The notes: generated from the sequence alone by a model not told the origin. A stretch of 36,834 nucleotides of DNA from Modestobacter sp. DSM 44400 (GCF_900107175.1 NZ_FNOZ01000040.1:1-36834); one strand, 5' to 3'; shown: positions 6,880 through 18,924, counted from the first letter of the stretch. Program-made: numbers and translations.

Positions 6880-8397
6880 GTGTCACGAGAGCGTGCACGG
6901 CACGGAAGCCGCTGCCCGGGCGCGGCCCAGGGCGATCCCGCAGTGCACGCACGAGCGCTCGCCGAGGTCTTCGACGCGGTGCTCAGCGACCGGCCGGGCC
7001 TTTCCACGCCCCGGCCGGTCGTGTCCGCGTCGTGGCAGCGCAGCCTTGCCGCGCACGTCGACCCCGAACGCCGTACCCCGCCGGTCGTCTACGCGGCCGA
7101 CCAGGTGGCCGACATCCGGGCGGCCCACCCGCTCAGCGAGTGCCTGCCGGTGCTGCGCAGCACCCTGGCGAGCATCGCCGACGAAGCGATGCATGTCATG
7201 CTGGTGACCGACGCCGAGGGCCACATCCTGTGGCGGGACGGTCCCGCCACCCTGCTCTCCCACGCCGACGGGGTCGGGCTGTTCCCCGGCACGCGGTGGA
7301 GCGAGACCGCCATCGGGACCAACGCGATGGGCACCGCGCTCGCCGTGGACGGGCCGGTCCAGATCCACTCCGCCGAGCACCTGGTCCGCACGTACCACCC
7401 CTGGACCTGCGTGGCCGCCCCGGTCCACGACCCGGATACCGGCGCCATCCTCGGCGCCGTGGACATCAGCGGGCCGCTGCACACCGTGCACCCGGCGCTC
7501 CTGCAGCTCGTGTCTGCCACGGCGCGGCTCGCCGAGAGCGAGCTGCGCGCGCGGCTGGCGGTCGCCGACGATCGGCTGCGGATGCGCCTCCTGCCGCAGC
7601 TGGCCGCCCTCGGCGGCGCCGCGGGCGCGCTGGTGACCCCGGGCGGCCGTGTCCTGGCCGGGCAGCCCTACGGCTGGTGGCCCGACCGGGTCGACCTCGG
7701 CGAGGGAGTGGACCGGGTCCTGCGGGTCAACGGACGCGAGGTGCTGGTCGAGCCGCTCGGTGGGGCGCACCTGCTGCGCGCCGTCACACCGACGGCCACG
7801 GCCGGGGGCCGGAGCGCCGCCAGGCCGCTCGCGCTGCGGCTGATGGGCGACGGGGTGCCGAGCGCGGTCGTCGACGGCCGGTCGATCCCGCTGACGCTGC
7901 GCCTGGCGGAGGTCCTCGCGCTGCTGGCGTTGCACCCCGAGGGGCTCACCGGTGAGCAGCTCGCCTTCCTCGTCTACGGCGACGCCGGCAATCAGACCAC
8001 GGTCCGCGGTGAGATCCGCCGGCTGCGCGCGCTGATCGGCCCGGACTCGTTGCGCACCCGGCCCTACCGGCTCGTGCCCACCGTCGACAGCGACTTCGCC
8101 CTGGTGCACCGGGCCCTGGAGGCGGGGAGGGTCGACGCCGCCCTGCACGCCTGCTCGGGGGCACTGCTGCCGCGGTCGGACGCGCCGGCGGTCCGGGAGC
8201 TGCGCGACGAGCTGGTGGCCGGGCTGCGCCGCGCCGTGCTGGCCGCCGGCGACCTCGACCTCCTCGAGGCGTTCGCCGGGCACCCGCTGGGCCGCAACGA
8301 CCTCGAGGCCCACGACCGGCTGGTCGAGTCCCTCCCGCCGGGTGATCCCCGGCTGGGCAGGGTCGCCTTCCGGCGATCACGGCTGCAGGCCGACTGA
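6880..8397 (+). CDS. GAF-domain transcriptional regulator (AcoR-like N-terminus, winged-helix C-terminus)
   Basis: The N-terminal region reads like the sensory half of AcoR-type regulators: PVVSASWQRSLAAHVDPE, then a GAF domain (about residues 85-195) with ETAIGTNAMGTAL and TYHPWTCVAAPVHDP. There is no AAA+ domain. The C-terminal half has a winged-helix block (LTLRLAEVLALLALHPEGL, EIRRLRALIG, RPYRLVP; about residues 325-405) and a short helical tail. This architecture is common in actinobacteria next to alcohol and aldehyde metabolism genes. By position it is the likely regulator of the dehydratase cluster; this is inference. The start is uncertain: GTG 6880 is used here, TTG 6850 or GTG 6943 are possible, and none has a clear ribosome site. 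Confidence 0.85.
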   Translation: MSRERARHGSRCPGAAQGDPAVHARALAEVFDAVLSDRPGLSTPRPVVSASWQRSLAAHVDPERRTPPVVYAADQVADIRAAHPLSECLPVLRSTLASIADEAMHVMLVTDAEGHILWRDGPATLLSHADGVGLFPGTRWSETAIGTNAMGTALAVDGPVQIHSAEHLVRTYHPWTCVAAPVHDPDTGAILGAVDISGPLHTVHPALLQLVSATARLAESELRARLAVADDRLRMRLLPQLAALGGAAGALVTPGGRVLAGQPYGWWPDRVDLGEGVDRVLRVNGREVLVEPLGGAHLLRAVTPTATAGGRSAARPLALRLMGDGVPSAVVDGRSIPLTLRLAEVLALLALHPEGLTGEQLAFLVYGDAGNQTTVRGEIRRLRALIGPDSLRTRPYRLVPTVDSDFALVHRALEAGRVDAALHACSGALLPRSDAPAVRELRDELVAGLRRAVLAAGDLDLLEAFAGHPLGRNDLEAHDRLVESLPPGDPRLGRVAFRRSRLQAD

Positions 8398-8416
8398 GCG
8401 CCAGGGCGGGAGCGGC

Positions 8417-9229
8417 TCAGTCCCGGGGCAGACCGGCCAGGAACGCGGCGACGCCGTCGGCGTCGTTGGTGCCGGTGCCGTCGGTCGCCGCGGCCAGCAC
8501 CTCGGGGTGGGCGTGCGCCATGGCGACCGCCCGGCCACCGCCCTCGCGCACCCAGTCGAAGGCGGCCACGTCGTTGGGCATGTCGCCGAAGTAGACGACC
8601 TCCCCCGGCTCCACACCCAGGTCAGCGGCCACCCGGGCCAGCCCGCTGGCCTTGGTGACCCCGAGGGCGGAGATCTCCGCGAGGGCGTCGGAGGAGGAGT
8701 TGGTGACCGTCGCCCGGTCGGCCACGACCTCCTCGACCAGCGTCACGAACACGTCCCGCGGCATCGACTCGTGCCGGGCCAGCAGCTTGGCGGCCGGCTG
8801 CGCCACCATCTCCTCCAGCGTCGCCACCGCGACACCGGGGACGTCGACGTCCCAGCGCGGGCGGTACACCGGCTCGTGCCGGAACTGGTCGCCGTACTCG
8901 ACGGCGAACCAGACGGTGGGCTCCCGGCGCCGCAGTTCGGCGGTCACCTCCTGCAGCACCTCCGGGGAGATGCCGTGCTCGTCGAGCACCGTGAACGGCT
9001 CCAGGTCCAGCAGTACGGCCCCGTTGCAGCAGATGGCCGTCCCGGAGCCGAGCACCTCGCGGATGCCGAGCATCCAGCGCGGTGGGCGGCCGGTGGCCAG
9101 CACGAGCGGGACGCCGGCGTCCCGCCAGCGGCCGAGCTCGGCGCGGGTCTGCTCGCTGATCGTCTCGTCGCTGCGCAGCAGCGTGCCGTCCATGTCGCTG
9201 GCGATAAGCCGCGGACGCCAGTCAGACAC
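8417..9229 (-). CDS. HAD-superfamily hydrolase, Cof type (first of a tandem pair)
   Basis: This 270-residue protein starts at GTG 9229, overlapping the stop of the upstream HAD gene by 8 bp. Motif I is LIASDMDGTLL near the N-terminus. Motif II is LVLATGR. Motif III/IV is the KASGLARVAADLGV then VVYFGDMPNDVAAFDWV stretch. A type IIB cap lies between. Such proteins dephosphorylate sugar phosphates, FMN or pyridoxal phosphate; the substrate cannot be told from sequence. It is the third gene of the serS-HAD-HAD unit. Confidence 0.92.
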   Translation of the reverse strand: MSDWRPRLIASDMDGTLLRSDETISEQTRAELGRWRDAGVPLVLATGRPPRWMLGIREVLGSGTAICCNGAVLLDLEPFTVLDEHGISPEVLQEVTAELRRREPTVWFAVEYGDQFRHEPVYRPRWDVDVPGVAVATLEEMVAQPAAKLLARHESMPRDVFVTLVEEVVADRATVTNSSSDALAEISALGVTKASGLARVAADLGVEPGEVVYFGDMPNDVAAFDWVREGGGRAVAMAHAHPEVLAAATDGTGTNDADGVAAFLAGLPRD

Positions 9230-10181
9230 GGGGCCCACCGTCCAGGAACAGAGCCTCCAGGTAGCGGGCAACGCCGTCCGCGTCGTGCCCGCTGGTGAGT
9301 CCGCCCGCCGCCGCGCGCACCGCGGGGTGGGCGTTGGTGACGGCGACCGCCCGGCCGCCGGCTGCGGTGACGGCGTCGATCATCGGCAGGTCGTTGGGCA
9401 TGTCGCCGAAGACCAGGACGTCGCCGAGCCCGATCCCGTAGCCGGCCAGCACCACCTCCAGGCCACTGGCCTTGGTCACCCCCGGCGGCAGGACTTCGAT
9501 GAAACCGAGCCCGGCGTGGGTCAGCTCGGCGACGGCGGGGTCCACGACCTGCCGCGCCCGGGCGAGCAGCTCGTCCTGGCCCAGGGAGGCCGACCGGAGG
9601 AAGACCTTGAGCACCGCACCGACCGGCAGCACCTCGTGCCGGGGCAGCAGGTGGGCGGGCTCGGGGTAGGGCCAGTCGAACCCGTGCTGCACCCGGAGCG
9701 GTTCGAGGGCCTCGGCCTGCTCGGCGGCGTCCTCCACGGCCACGATCAGCTCGCCGGTGACGTCCTCGATCGCCGCGATAACGCTCTTCGCGACGTCGCG
9801 GGGCATGCCCACCGTGCGCAGCACCTCGTCCCGGTCACCGTCGGTGCCGAACCGGACGACGTAACCACCCTGGGCCAGCACGGCGATCCCACGCCCGGCG
9901 AGCGCCCCGCGCACGCTCTCCAGCAGTCGCGGACCCCGCCCGGTCACCCCGACGACCGGGATGCCGGCGTCCCAACAGGCGGTCAGCGCCGCGCGGGTAC
10001 GGGCGGTGACCTCGCCGGTGGAGGTGAGCAGCGTGCCGTCGAGGTCGCTGGCCACCAGCTTCGGGCGCCAGCCGGCCAGCTGCGCCGGCAGCCCGGCGAG
10101 GTCGACGACGTCCTCCGAGCCGTTCGCCACATGTGGTGCGGTGAGCGCGTTGGCCGCCCGGGCCGGGAGGTGGGCCGTCAT
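9222..10181 (-). CDS. HAD-superfamily hydrolase, Cof type (second of a tandem pair)
   Basis: This 319-residue protein starts at ATG 10179-10181, overlapping the serS stop as ATGA. Motif I is [11 protein letters not shown] (near residue 44). Motif II is VVGVTGRGP. The late motifs are [15 protein letters not shown] and [18 protein letters not shown]. It is a paralogue of its downstream neighbour, so the pair arose by tandem duplication or has been kept together. A serS-adjacent HAD hydrolase is common in actinobacterial genomes. About 40 N-terminal residues precede the HAD fold and have no recognised function. Confidence 0.92.
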   Translation of the reverse strand: MTAHLPARAANALTAPHVANGSEDVVDLAGLPAQLAGWRPKLVASDLDGTLLTSTGEVTARTRAALTACWDAGIPVVGVTGRGPRLLESVRGALAGRGIAVLAQGGYVVRFGTDGDRDEVLRTVGMPRDVAKSVIAAIEDVTGELIVAVEDAAEQAEALEPLRVQHGFDWPYPEPAHLLPRHEVLPVGAVLKVFLRSASLGQDELLARARQVVDPAVAELTHAGLGFIEVLPPGVTKASGLEVVLAGYGIGLGDVLVFGDMPNDLPMIDAVTAAGGRAVAVTNAHPAVRAAAGGLTSGHDADGVARYLEALFLDGGPRV

Positions 10182-11482
10182 GCGACGGGCGCGCCGGCGG
10201 GCACCGCCACGAGGCTCATCCCGGGCGTGAGAACCGCATGCCCGCCCAGCCACGGCCGCAGCGCCGCCGGGACGTGCACCGAGCCGTCGGCCTGCTGGTG
10301 CACCTCGAGCAGGCAGGCGATGGTGCGGGCGATCGCGCACAGCGTGCCGTTCAGCGTGGCCACCGGCTGCGGGCGGCCGTCGGCGTCACGGGAACGGATG
10401 GCCAGCCGGCGGGACTGGAAGGTGGTGCAGTCCGAAGTGCTGGTGAGCTCGCGGTAGGTGCCCTGGCTCGGGAACCAGGCCTCGATGTCGAACTTGCGCG
10501 CGGCGCTGGTGCCCAGGTCGCCGGCGGCGATGTCGACCACCCGGTAGGGCAGCTCGAGCGCCTGGAGGAACTCCTCCTCCCACTGCAGCAGCCGGCGGTG
10601 CTCGGCCGCGGCCTCCTCCGGCGGGCAGAAGCTGAACATCTCGACCTTGTCGAACCAGTGCACGCGGATGATGCCGCGGGTGTCCTTGCCGTACGAGCCG
10701 GCCTCGCGGCGGAAACAGGAGGACCAGCCGGCGTAGCGCCGCGGACCGGCCGACAGGTCGAGCACCTCGTTCATGTGCATGCCGGCCAGCGCGACCTCCG
10801 AGGTCCCCACCAGGTACAGGTCGTCGCGCTCGATGCGGTAGACCTCCTCGTCGTGCTCGCCGAGGAAGCCGGTGCCCTCCATCGCCTCGGGGCGCACCAG
10901 CGCCGGGGCGACCACCGGGATGAAGCCGGCGGCGACGGCGCGGCTGATGGCCAGCTGCGCCAGCGCGAACTCCAGCAGCGCGCCCGGGCCGGTGAGGAAG
11001 TAGAAGCGGGCGCCGGAGACCTTCGCGCCGCGCTCCATGTCGATCGCCCCGAGGGCCTCGCCGATCTCCAGGTGGTCGCGGACCGGGAAGTCGTAGCTGG
11101 GCACCTCGCCGACGGTGCGCAGGGTGACCGCGTCGTCCTCACCGCCGGGCGGCACGTCGGGGTGGACGACGTTGGGGATGCGCAGGTGCAGCGCCCTGAG
11201 CGCGGCGTCGGCGGCGCGCTCGACGTCCTCGGCGTCCTTGACCGCGGCGGACAGCGCCTTGGCCCGCTCCAGCACCGCGGGGCGCTCCTCGGGGCTGGCC
11301 CCGCGGACGGCCAGGGAGGCCGCCTTCTGCTCGCCGCGCAGGTCGTCGGCGGCCTTGACCGCGGCGCGGCGCTGGGCATCGGCCTCGAGCAGGGCGTCGA
11401 CCAGGGACTCATCGGCACCACGGGCCCTCTGGCTGGCACGGACGGTGTCGGGGTGCTCACGCACGAGTCGCAGGTCGATCAC
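10178..11482 (-). CDS. serS: Seryl-tRNA synthetase
   Basis: This 434-residue protein starts at GTG 11482 ([17 protein letters not shown]). It carries the N-terminal coiled-coil tRNA-binding arm (about residues 25-105, with [20 protein letters not shown]). The class II motifs follow: motif 2, [20 protein letters not shown], and motif 3, [20 protein letters not shown]. Role: charging of tRNA-Ser with serine in the cytosol. It heads a three-gene minus-strand unit with two HAD hydrolases whose starts overlap. An in-frame extension upstream of the GTG exists but reads as Arg/Gly-rich non-coding sequence and crosses the TPP riboswitch on the other strand. Confidence 0.97.
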   Translation of the reverse strand: MIDLRLVREHPDTVRASQRARGADESLVDALLEADAQRRAAVKAADDLRGEQKAASLAVRGASPEERPAVLERAKALSAAVKDAEDVERAADAALRALHLRIPNVVHPDVPPGGEDDAVTLRTVGEVPSYDFPVRDHLEIGEALGAIDMERGAKVSGARFYFLTGPGALLEFALAQLAISRAVAAGFIPVVAPALVRPEAMEGTGFLGEHDEEVYRIERDDLYLVGTSEVALAGMHMNEVLDLSAGPRRYAGWSSCFRREAGSYGKDTRGIIRVHWFDKVEMFSFCPPEEAAAEHRRLLQWEEEFLQALELPYRVVDIAAGDLGTSAARKFDIEAWFPSQGTYRELTSTSDCTTFQSRRLAIRSRDADGRPQPVATLNGTLCAIARTIACLLEVHQQADGSVHVPAALRPWLGGHAVLTPGMSLVAVPAGAPVA

Positions 11483-11596
11483 GGGTCGATCGTAGGTGGC
11501 CGGGCGCACGCCCCGGCCCCGCAGGCCCGGACCGCACGCCCGGCCTCGCCGATCCCCCTGCGCATCCCGTGCTGCCCGCCAGCTAGGCTCGCCCCG

Positions 11597-11690
11597 CATC
11601 ACGGGAGCTCGGCGAGACCGGGCTGAGAGGGCGGCTGTCTGGCCGCCGACCGACTGAACCTGTCCGGGTAATGCCGGCGAAGGGACTCCA
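11597..11690 (+). promoter_or_regulatory. TPP riboswitch (THI element)
   Basis: All conserved parts of the thiamine pyrophosphate aptamer are visible in order. CGGGAGC (11602-11608) comes first. A stem CTCGG/CCGGG leads into GGGCTGAGAGGG (about 11620-11631), which is part of the pyrimidine-sensing arm. A GC-rich P3a hairpin GGCGGC...GCCGCC follows. Then come CTGAACCTG (11654-11662), CCGGGTAATGCCGG (11664-11677) and the closing GCGAAGGGA (11677-11685). It lies on the plus strand, 200 bp upstream of and divergent from serS. Known behaviour: TPP binding represses downstream genes. The gene group beneath it is not any of the standard thiamine synthesis or transport genes. Confidence 0.95.
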
Positions 11691-11691
11691 G

Positions 11692-11739
11692 ATGTTCGTC
11701 GTCCACCTGTCGTTCCTGCCCGCGCCGGTGCACCGGTGA
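11692..11739 (+). CDS. 15-residue leader ORF between TPP riboswitch and LuxE-like gene
   Basis: ATG 11692 opens a 15-codon frame, [15 protein letters not shown], whose TGA overlaps the GTG start of the next gene (GTGA at 11736-11739). Its best ribosome site is AAGGGA (11680-11685), which is the conserved 3' end of the riboswitch itself, 6 bases before ATG. The next gene has no convincing ribosome site of its own. The leader may therefore serve to load ribosomes and couple translation to aptamer state. The peptide has no recognised function. It could be chance, but the spacing and overlap argue for use. Confidence 0.55.
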   Translation: MFVVHLSFLPAPVHR

Positions 11740-11751
11740 CCGCCGACCCGG
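11730..11751 (+). repeat. 22-bp exact direct repeat, copy 1 (start of LuxE-like gene)
   Basis: The 22 bases that include the upstream stop, the GTGA overlap and the first codons (V-T-A-D-P) are identical to 12902-12923 at the start of the next gene. Both gene starts therefore carry the same junction sequence. Confidence 0.9.
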
Positions 11752-12911
11752 GTGCCGCCGCGACCGGCCTCCTCCGGGACGAGTTGGACCTGAGGCTGCA
11801 GGCGCTGATCGAGCGGGCGCCGGAGCCCGGCGGTCCCGACGCGCGGGCCCAGGACGCGGAGTTCGGCCGGCTCGCGCTGGAGCTGTTCGCCTTCCAGTAC
11901 GAGCACAACGTCTCCTACCGGCGGTTCTGCCGGGTGCGGGGGGCCGAGCCGGGGCGCCTCGGGGACTGGACGCAGATCCCGCCGGTCCCGCTGACGGCCT
12001 TCAAGGAGCTGCCGCTGGCGGTCCAGCCGCCGGCGGAGGCCGCGGCCGTCTTTCTGACCAGCGGCAGCACCGATCCCGCCCGCCGGGGGCGCAACCACCA
12101 TCCGCACCTGCACCTGTACGACGCCTCGCTCAGAGCCAACTTCGCCGCCTCCTTCCTGCCCGACCTGGACCGGATCCGGCTGCTGGTCCTCAACCCACCG
12201 CCGGCCACGCAGCCGCACTCCTCCATCGCCTACTTCTTCGGCCGGTTGGTCGACTTCTTCGGCGCCCCTGGGAGCGACTTCTTCGTCGACGACCACGGGG
12301 TGCAGGTGTCGGCTCTGACCGCCGCCCTCCGCGAGGCCGAGACGGCCCAGGTGCCGGTGGCGCTCCTGGGCACCTCCTTCGCCTACGTGCACGTCCTGGA
12401 CGCCCTGGCACAGGAAGGCCTCGCCTTCCAGCTCCCCGAGGGCAGCCGGCTGTTGGACACCGGCGGGTTCAAGGGGCGCTCGAGGGAGGTCTCCCCCGAG
12501 GGCTTGCGCGCCGCGTTCGGCGAGCGGCTGGGCATCCCCGACGCCCGGTGCACCAACTACTACGGCATGACCGAGATCAGCACCCAGTACTACGAGAGCG
12601 GGCTGGGGGGCGCCGGCCCACGCCCCAAGACGGTGCCCCCGTGGGCGCGGGTCCGGATCGTCGACCCGGTGACCCGGCTGCCGGTGCCCGACGGCCAGCC
12701 GGGGCTGGTGGTCCACTACGACCTCGCCAACCGGGGTTCATGCCTGGCCGTGCTGTCCGAGGACACCGGTTACCTGGTGCCGGACGGCGACCCGACCTCG
12801 GCCGGTCCGCGGCCCTTCGTCCTGCTGGGCCGGGCGAGTGGGAGCGAGGCCCGTGGCTGCTCGATCGCGGTCGACGAGTTCCTGACCGCCGTCCGGGGCG
12901 CGCACCGGTGA
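11736..12911 (+). CDS. LuxE-like acyl-protein synthetase (ANL adenylating family)
   Basis: This 391-residue protein has the LuxE/acyl-protein synthetase family layout. The adenylate-binding loop [15 protein letters not shown] lies at about residues 104-118. YYGMTE is the second adenylation motif. The C-terminal [15 protein letters not shown] contains Cys375 at the place where LuxE proteins carry the acyl-accepting cysteine. Known reaction of the family: a carboxylic acid is activated with ATP as acyl-AMP and moved to the enzyme cysteine, ready for reduction by LuxC. It is the first full gene under the TPP riboswitch and is coupled by GTGA overlaps to the leader ORF and to the LuxC-like gene. 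Its substrate is unknown; a thiamine-related carboxylate is proposed from context. Confidence 0.85.
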   Translation: MTADPGAAATGLLRDELDLRLQALIERAPEPGGPDARAQDAEFGRLALELFAFQYEHNVSYRRFCRVRGAEPGRLGDWTQIPPVPLTAFKELPLAVQPPAEAAAVFLTSGSTDPARRGRNHHPHLHLYDASLRANFAASFLPDLDRIRLLVLNPPPATQPHSSIAYFFGRLVDFFGAPGSDFFVDDHGVQVSALTAALREAETAQVPVALLGTSFAYVHVLDALAQEGLAFQLPEGSRLLDTGGFKGRSREVSPEGLRAAFGERLGIPDARCTNYYGMTEISTQYYESGLGGAGPRPKTVPPWARVRIVDPVTRLPVPDGQPGLVVHYDLANRGSCLAVLSEDTGYLVPDGDPTSAGPRPFVLLGRASGSEARGCSIAVDEFLTAVRGAHR

Positions 12912-12923
12912 CCGCCGACCCGG
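12902..12923 (+). repeat. 22-bp exact direct repeat, copy 2 (start of LuxC-like gene)
   Basis: This is the second copy of the gene-junction repeat at 11730-11751. It spans the stop of the LuxE-like gene and the first codons of the LuxC-like gene. Confidence 0.9.
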
Positions 12924-14464
12924 TGGTCGACGACCTCGACAGCTCCCGCGCGGAGGTGCTGGACTCCTTCTTCCTGCCCCAGCTGACGGCTCCGGAGCTC
13001 GGCGGGCTGACGTGGGTCACCCGCCGGGTGGACGGCGGTGGGGGCGCAGTGCTGCTGCGTTCGCCGGTCCTCACACCCGACGTGGTCGAGCTGGTCTGCG
13101 ACCGGCTGCTGGCGGCCCAGGCCGCCGTCCTCGCCGACCGCCCGGTCATGGACATCGCCGAGGTGGTGGGGCGCGCCGTGGCCCGCTGGTACGACCCGGA
13201 CCACCCGGGGCGGCGGCTGGCCGAGCGCCTCCTGCCGCAGATCACCGGATACGCCCCCGACATGGTCCGGCGGGGCCTCAAAGATCACCTGAAGACCTTC
13301 CGCGCAGACCGGCTGCTGCGGTTCCTGGCGGCCGACTTCGACAATCCGCTCGTCCTCGACGGCTTCCAGCCCAACCGGGCCGGTGGCCGGTCGCGCGCGT
13401 TCGGGCCGCGGCTGACCACCCAGGTCTTCGCGGGCAACGTGCCGGGCCTGCCCGCCTGGAACATCATCTGCGCCCTGCTGGTGAAGTCTGCGACGCTGGG
13501 GAAGTCCGCGTCGGGGGAACCGCTGTTCCCCGTCCTCCTGGCCCGGAGCCTGGCCGAGGAGGACCCCGACCTCGGCCGGTGTCTGGCTGTCGCGCCCTGG
13601 CCAGGCGGAGCCGCGGACGTCGAGGCCGCCGCGTTCGCGCGCAGTGATGCCGTCACCGTCACCGGCGGGCAGGCCGCGGTGCAGAGCGTCACGGCGCGCG
13701 TTCCGACCGGAGTGCCCGTGATCGCCTATGGGCACAAGGTCAGCTTCGCGGTGGTGGGCCGGGAGGCTCTGGCGCTCAACCGTTATCCCGACACCGCGCG
13801 ACGCGTCGCGCGGGACGTGTCCCAGTACGACCAGCAGGGGTGCCTGTCGCCCCACGTGGTGTTCGTCGAGCGGGACGGCGGGGTCGACCCGCAGACCTTC
13901 AGCGCCGCCCTGGCCGGCGAGATGGCCCGGTTCGAGGTCACCCGGCCCCGCGCCCGCCTCGGTCTGGCCGACAGTGCGGCGATCGAGCAGGTCCGGGCGC
14001 AGTACGAGTTCCGCTCCTACGACGACGCGGCGGGCGTCGCCCTGTTCGCCAGCGATGGGACGACCGCGTGGACCGTCGTCCACGAGGAGCGACCGGCCGC
14101 CTTCACGCTGTCCCCGCTGAACCGGGTCGTGCGGGTCCACCCCGTCTCGGACGTCGCCGAACTGGAGCCACTGCTGGCACCGGTGCGCCGGTACCTGCAG
14201 ACCGCCGGCGTCGCGTGCGCCCCCGAGCGACTGACCGGCTGGGCCGAGGTGCTGGGCCGGTGCGGGGTGGACCGGATCTGCGCCGTCGGCCAGATGCCCG
14301 ACCCTGCGGCGGGCTGGCACCACGACGGGCGGGGGAGCCTGGCCGCACTGGTGCGCTGGGTGGACATCGAAGGAGCCGCCGAGCTGACGATGGAGAGCTA
14401 CGACCCCGAGTGGACCCGTCCCGGCGCGGCGTCCGGCACGCGGAACGGGCGGGAGGGGTTGTGA
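12908..14464 (+). CDS. LuxC-like acyl reductase
   Basis: This 518-residue protein starts at GTG 12908, overlapping the LuxE-like stop as GTGA. It belongs to the LuxC acyl-CoA reductase family, an aldehyde-dehydrogenase fold. SQYDQQGCLSPHVVFVE places the catalytic Cys at residue 312. Upstream, VFAGNVPGLPAWNIICALLV and KSASGEPLFP are the nucleotide-binding part. Known reaction: NADPH reduction of an enzyme-bound acyl group, delivered by LuxE, to the free aldehyde. Together the two genes make a carboxylic acid reductase system without CoA. No luciferase genes (luxAB) or acyl transferase (luxD) are nearby, so bioluminescence is not the role. Confidence 0.88.
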   Translation: MTADPVVDDLDSSRAEVLDSFFLPQLTAPELGGLTWVTRRVDGGGGAVLLRSPVLTPDVVELVCDRLLAAQAAVLADRPVMDIAEVVGRAVARWYDPDHPGRRLAERLLPQITGYAPDMVRRGLKDHLKTFRADRLLRFLAADFDNPLVLDGFQPNRAGGRSRAFGPRLTTQVFAGNVPGLPAWNIICALLVKSATLGKSASGEPLFPVLLARSLAEEDPDLGRCLAVAPWPGGAADVEAAAFARSDAVTVTGGQAAVQSVTARVPTGVPVIAYGHKVSFAVVGREALALNRYPDTARRVARDVSQYDQQGCLSPHVVFVERDGGVDPQTFSAALAGEMARFEVTRPRARLGLADSAAIEQVRAQYEFRSYDDAAGVALFASDGTTAWTVVHEERPAAFTLSPLNRVVRVHPVSDVAELEPLLAPVRRYLQTAGVACAPERLTGWAEVLGRCGVDRICAVGQMPDPAAGWHHDGRGSLAALVRWVDIEGAAELTMESYDPEWTRPGAASGTRNGREGL

Positions 14465-15284
14465 ACGCCCCGGCTGCTTCCGAGCTCCCGGACGGTGTGT
14501 CGGGACTGGGCCGCAGCGACCTGCTGGCCGGTCGGGTGGCGGTGGTCACCGGAGCCAGCCGCGGCATCGGTGCCGCGATCGCCCGGGCGCTGGGCGCACA
14601 CGGCGCGGCTGTCGCGGTGAACTACCTGCGCAACGCCGACCGCGCACGCCAGGTCGTCCGGGACATCCAGCAGCTGGGCGGGCGGGCGGAGTCCTTCGCC
14701 GCGGACGTCACCGATGCCGCCGCCGTGGCCGACATGGTCGCCGCCGTCGCCGAGCGCTTCGGGCCGGTCGACGTCGTGGTGAACAACGCGCTGCACAGCT
14801 ACACCTTCGACCCGCTGAGCCGCCGCACCGCCTGGGACATCCCCTGGGCGGACTACTCGGCGCAGTTCACCGGCAGCGTGGGCGGCGCCTACACCGTGTG
14901 CCAGGCCGCGATACCAGGGATGAGGGCTCGCGGGAACGGGCGGATCATCACCATCGTCAGCGACCTGATCGAGCGACCGGGCGTGCCGTACCACGACTAC
15001 ACGACGGCCAAGGCCGCCGTGGTCGGGTTCTCCCGCAACCTGGCCGCGGACCTCGGGCCCTTCGGCATCACCGTCAACTGCATCGCTCCGGGCCTGGTCC
15101 CCGGAACCGACTCCAGCGCGGTGGCCACCGACGAGCAACGGGACGACCTGGAGTCCGCGACACCGCTGCGGCGTCTGACCACTCCCGCCGACGTGGCGGG
15201 CGCGGTGCTGTTCTTCGCCAGCCGGTGGTCCGACCACGTCACCGGGGCGTGCCTGTTCGTCGACGGCGGGCTGGTGATGCGCTG

Positions 15285-15285
<1 letters not shown>
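14461..15285 (+). CDS. SDR-family oxidoreductase (FabG-like)
   Basis: This 274-residue protein starts at GTG 14461, overlapping the LuxC-like stop as GTGA. It is a classical short-chain dehydrogenase: the cofactor motif VTGASRGIGAAIARALG (about residues 29-45), NNA (VVNNALHS), a Ser in TIVSDL, and the active pair Tyr180 and Lys184 (YHDYTTAK). The C-terminal DHVTGACLFVDGGLVMR is normal for the family. In this operon it would suit the reduction of the LuxC-generated aldehyde to an alcohol; that step is inference. A 3-oxoacyl-ACP reductase role is the default label but has no fatty-acid genes around it to support it. Confidence 0.88.
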
Positions 15286-18172
<2,887 letters not shown>

Positions 18173-18176
18173 GCTG

Positions 18177-18524
18177 ATGGACCCGCTCCCGCTGCCCCGC
18201 TTCGAGGAGCTCGTCGCCGATGCCCTGGACGAGGTGCCGGCCGAGCTGATGGCGTTGCTGGACAACGTCGTCGTCCTGGTCGAGGACCGCAACCCCGACG
18301 AACCGGACCTGCTCGGGCTCTACGAGGGCTACGCGCTGACCGAGCGCGGCTGGGACTACGGCGGGGCGCTGCCGGACCGGATCATGGTCTACCGGGTGGC
18401 GATCTGCGGGATCTGCGAGGACGAGGACCAGGTGGTCGACGAGGTCACGATCACCGTCGTCCATGAGATCGCGCACCACTTCGGCATCGACGAGGAGCGG
18501 CTGCACGCCCTCGGCTGGGGCTGA
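18177..18524 (+). CDS. Small zinc metallopeptidase-family protein (Rv3836-like)
   Basis: This 115-residue protein starts at ATG 18177, 4 bp after guaB1. It has the zincin signature HEIAHHFGID (His96-Asp105), where the two His and the Asp would hold zinc. Further family blocks are LLGLYEG and LPDRIMVYR. The small actinobacterial metallopeptidase family (minimal zincins) has this length and motif position; its substrate is not known. The genes pheA and serS lie close to its homologue in mycobacteria, so the neighbourhood is conserved. Likely cytosolic, as no signal peptide is visible. Confidence 0.88.
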   Translation: MDPLPLPRFEELVADALDEVPAELMALLDNVVVLVEDRNPDEPDLLGLYEGYALTERGWDYGGALPDRIMVYRVAICGICEDEDQVVDEVTITVVHEIAHHFGIDEERLHALGWG

Positions 18525-18588
18525 CCCCGCCGTCCGCCCGGCCGATGTGGCCACTTTGGCCGGGCTGGCTGCGGGTAGCGTCCGCCAC

Positions 18589-18924
18589 GTGCCTGGGGAC
18601 GACGCCACCGCCGGCGGCCTGCCGATCAAGATGCTGCACGACCGGCTGCTGGTGTCGTTGCGCCGTGAGGACGGCGACCGGCGTTCCAGCGGCGGCATCC
18701 TCATCCCCGCCACCGCCCAGGTCGCCAAGCGGCTGGTCTGGGGCGAGGCGCGGGGGGTCGGGCCCAACGTGCGGCAGGTCGCGGTCGGTGACCAGGTGCT
18801 GTTCTCCCCCGAGGACCAGCACGAGGTCGAGGTGCACGGCGAGGACCTGATCATCCTGCGCGAGCGCGACGTGCACGCCGTCGCCGCGGAGCGGATCGAG
18901 GAGTCGACGGGCCTCTACCTCTGA
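18589..18924 (+). CDS. GroES-like co-chaperonin (Cpn10 family)
   Basis: This 111-residue protein starts at GTG 18589. Cpn10 features in order are IKMLHDRLLVSLR, SSGGILIPATAQ (mobile-loop region, with the hydrophobic I-L-I tip), ARGVGPNVRQVAVGDQVLFSP, and EDLIILRERDVHAV. It is divergent from a main GroES and stands without groEL, so it is probably a second, accessory co-chaperonin-like protein. The C-terminal extension (EESTGLYL) is unusual. The start is uncertain because a 60-bp gap upstream has no clear ribosome site; translation could begin at ATG 18631. Confidence 0.8.
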   Translation: MPGDDATAGGLPIKMLHDRLLVSLRREDGDRRSSGGILIPATAQVAKRLVWGEARGVGPNVRQVAVGDQVLFSPEDQHEVEVHGEDLIILRERDVHAVAAERIEESTGLYL

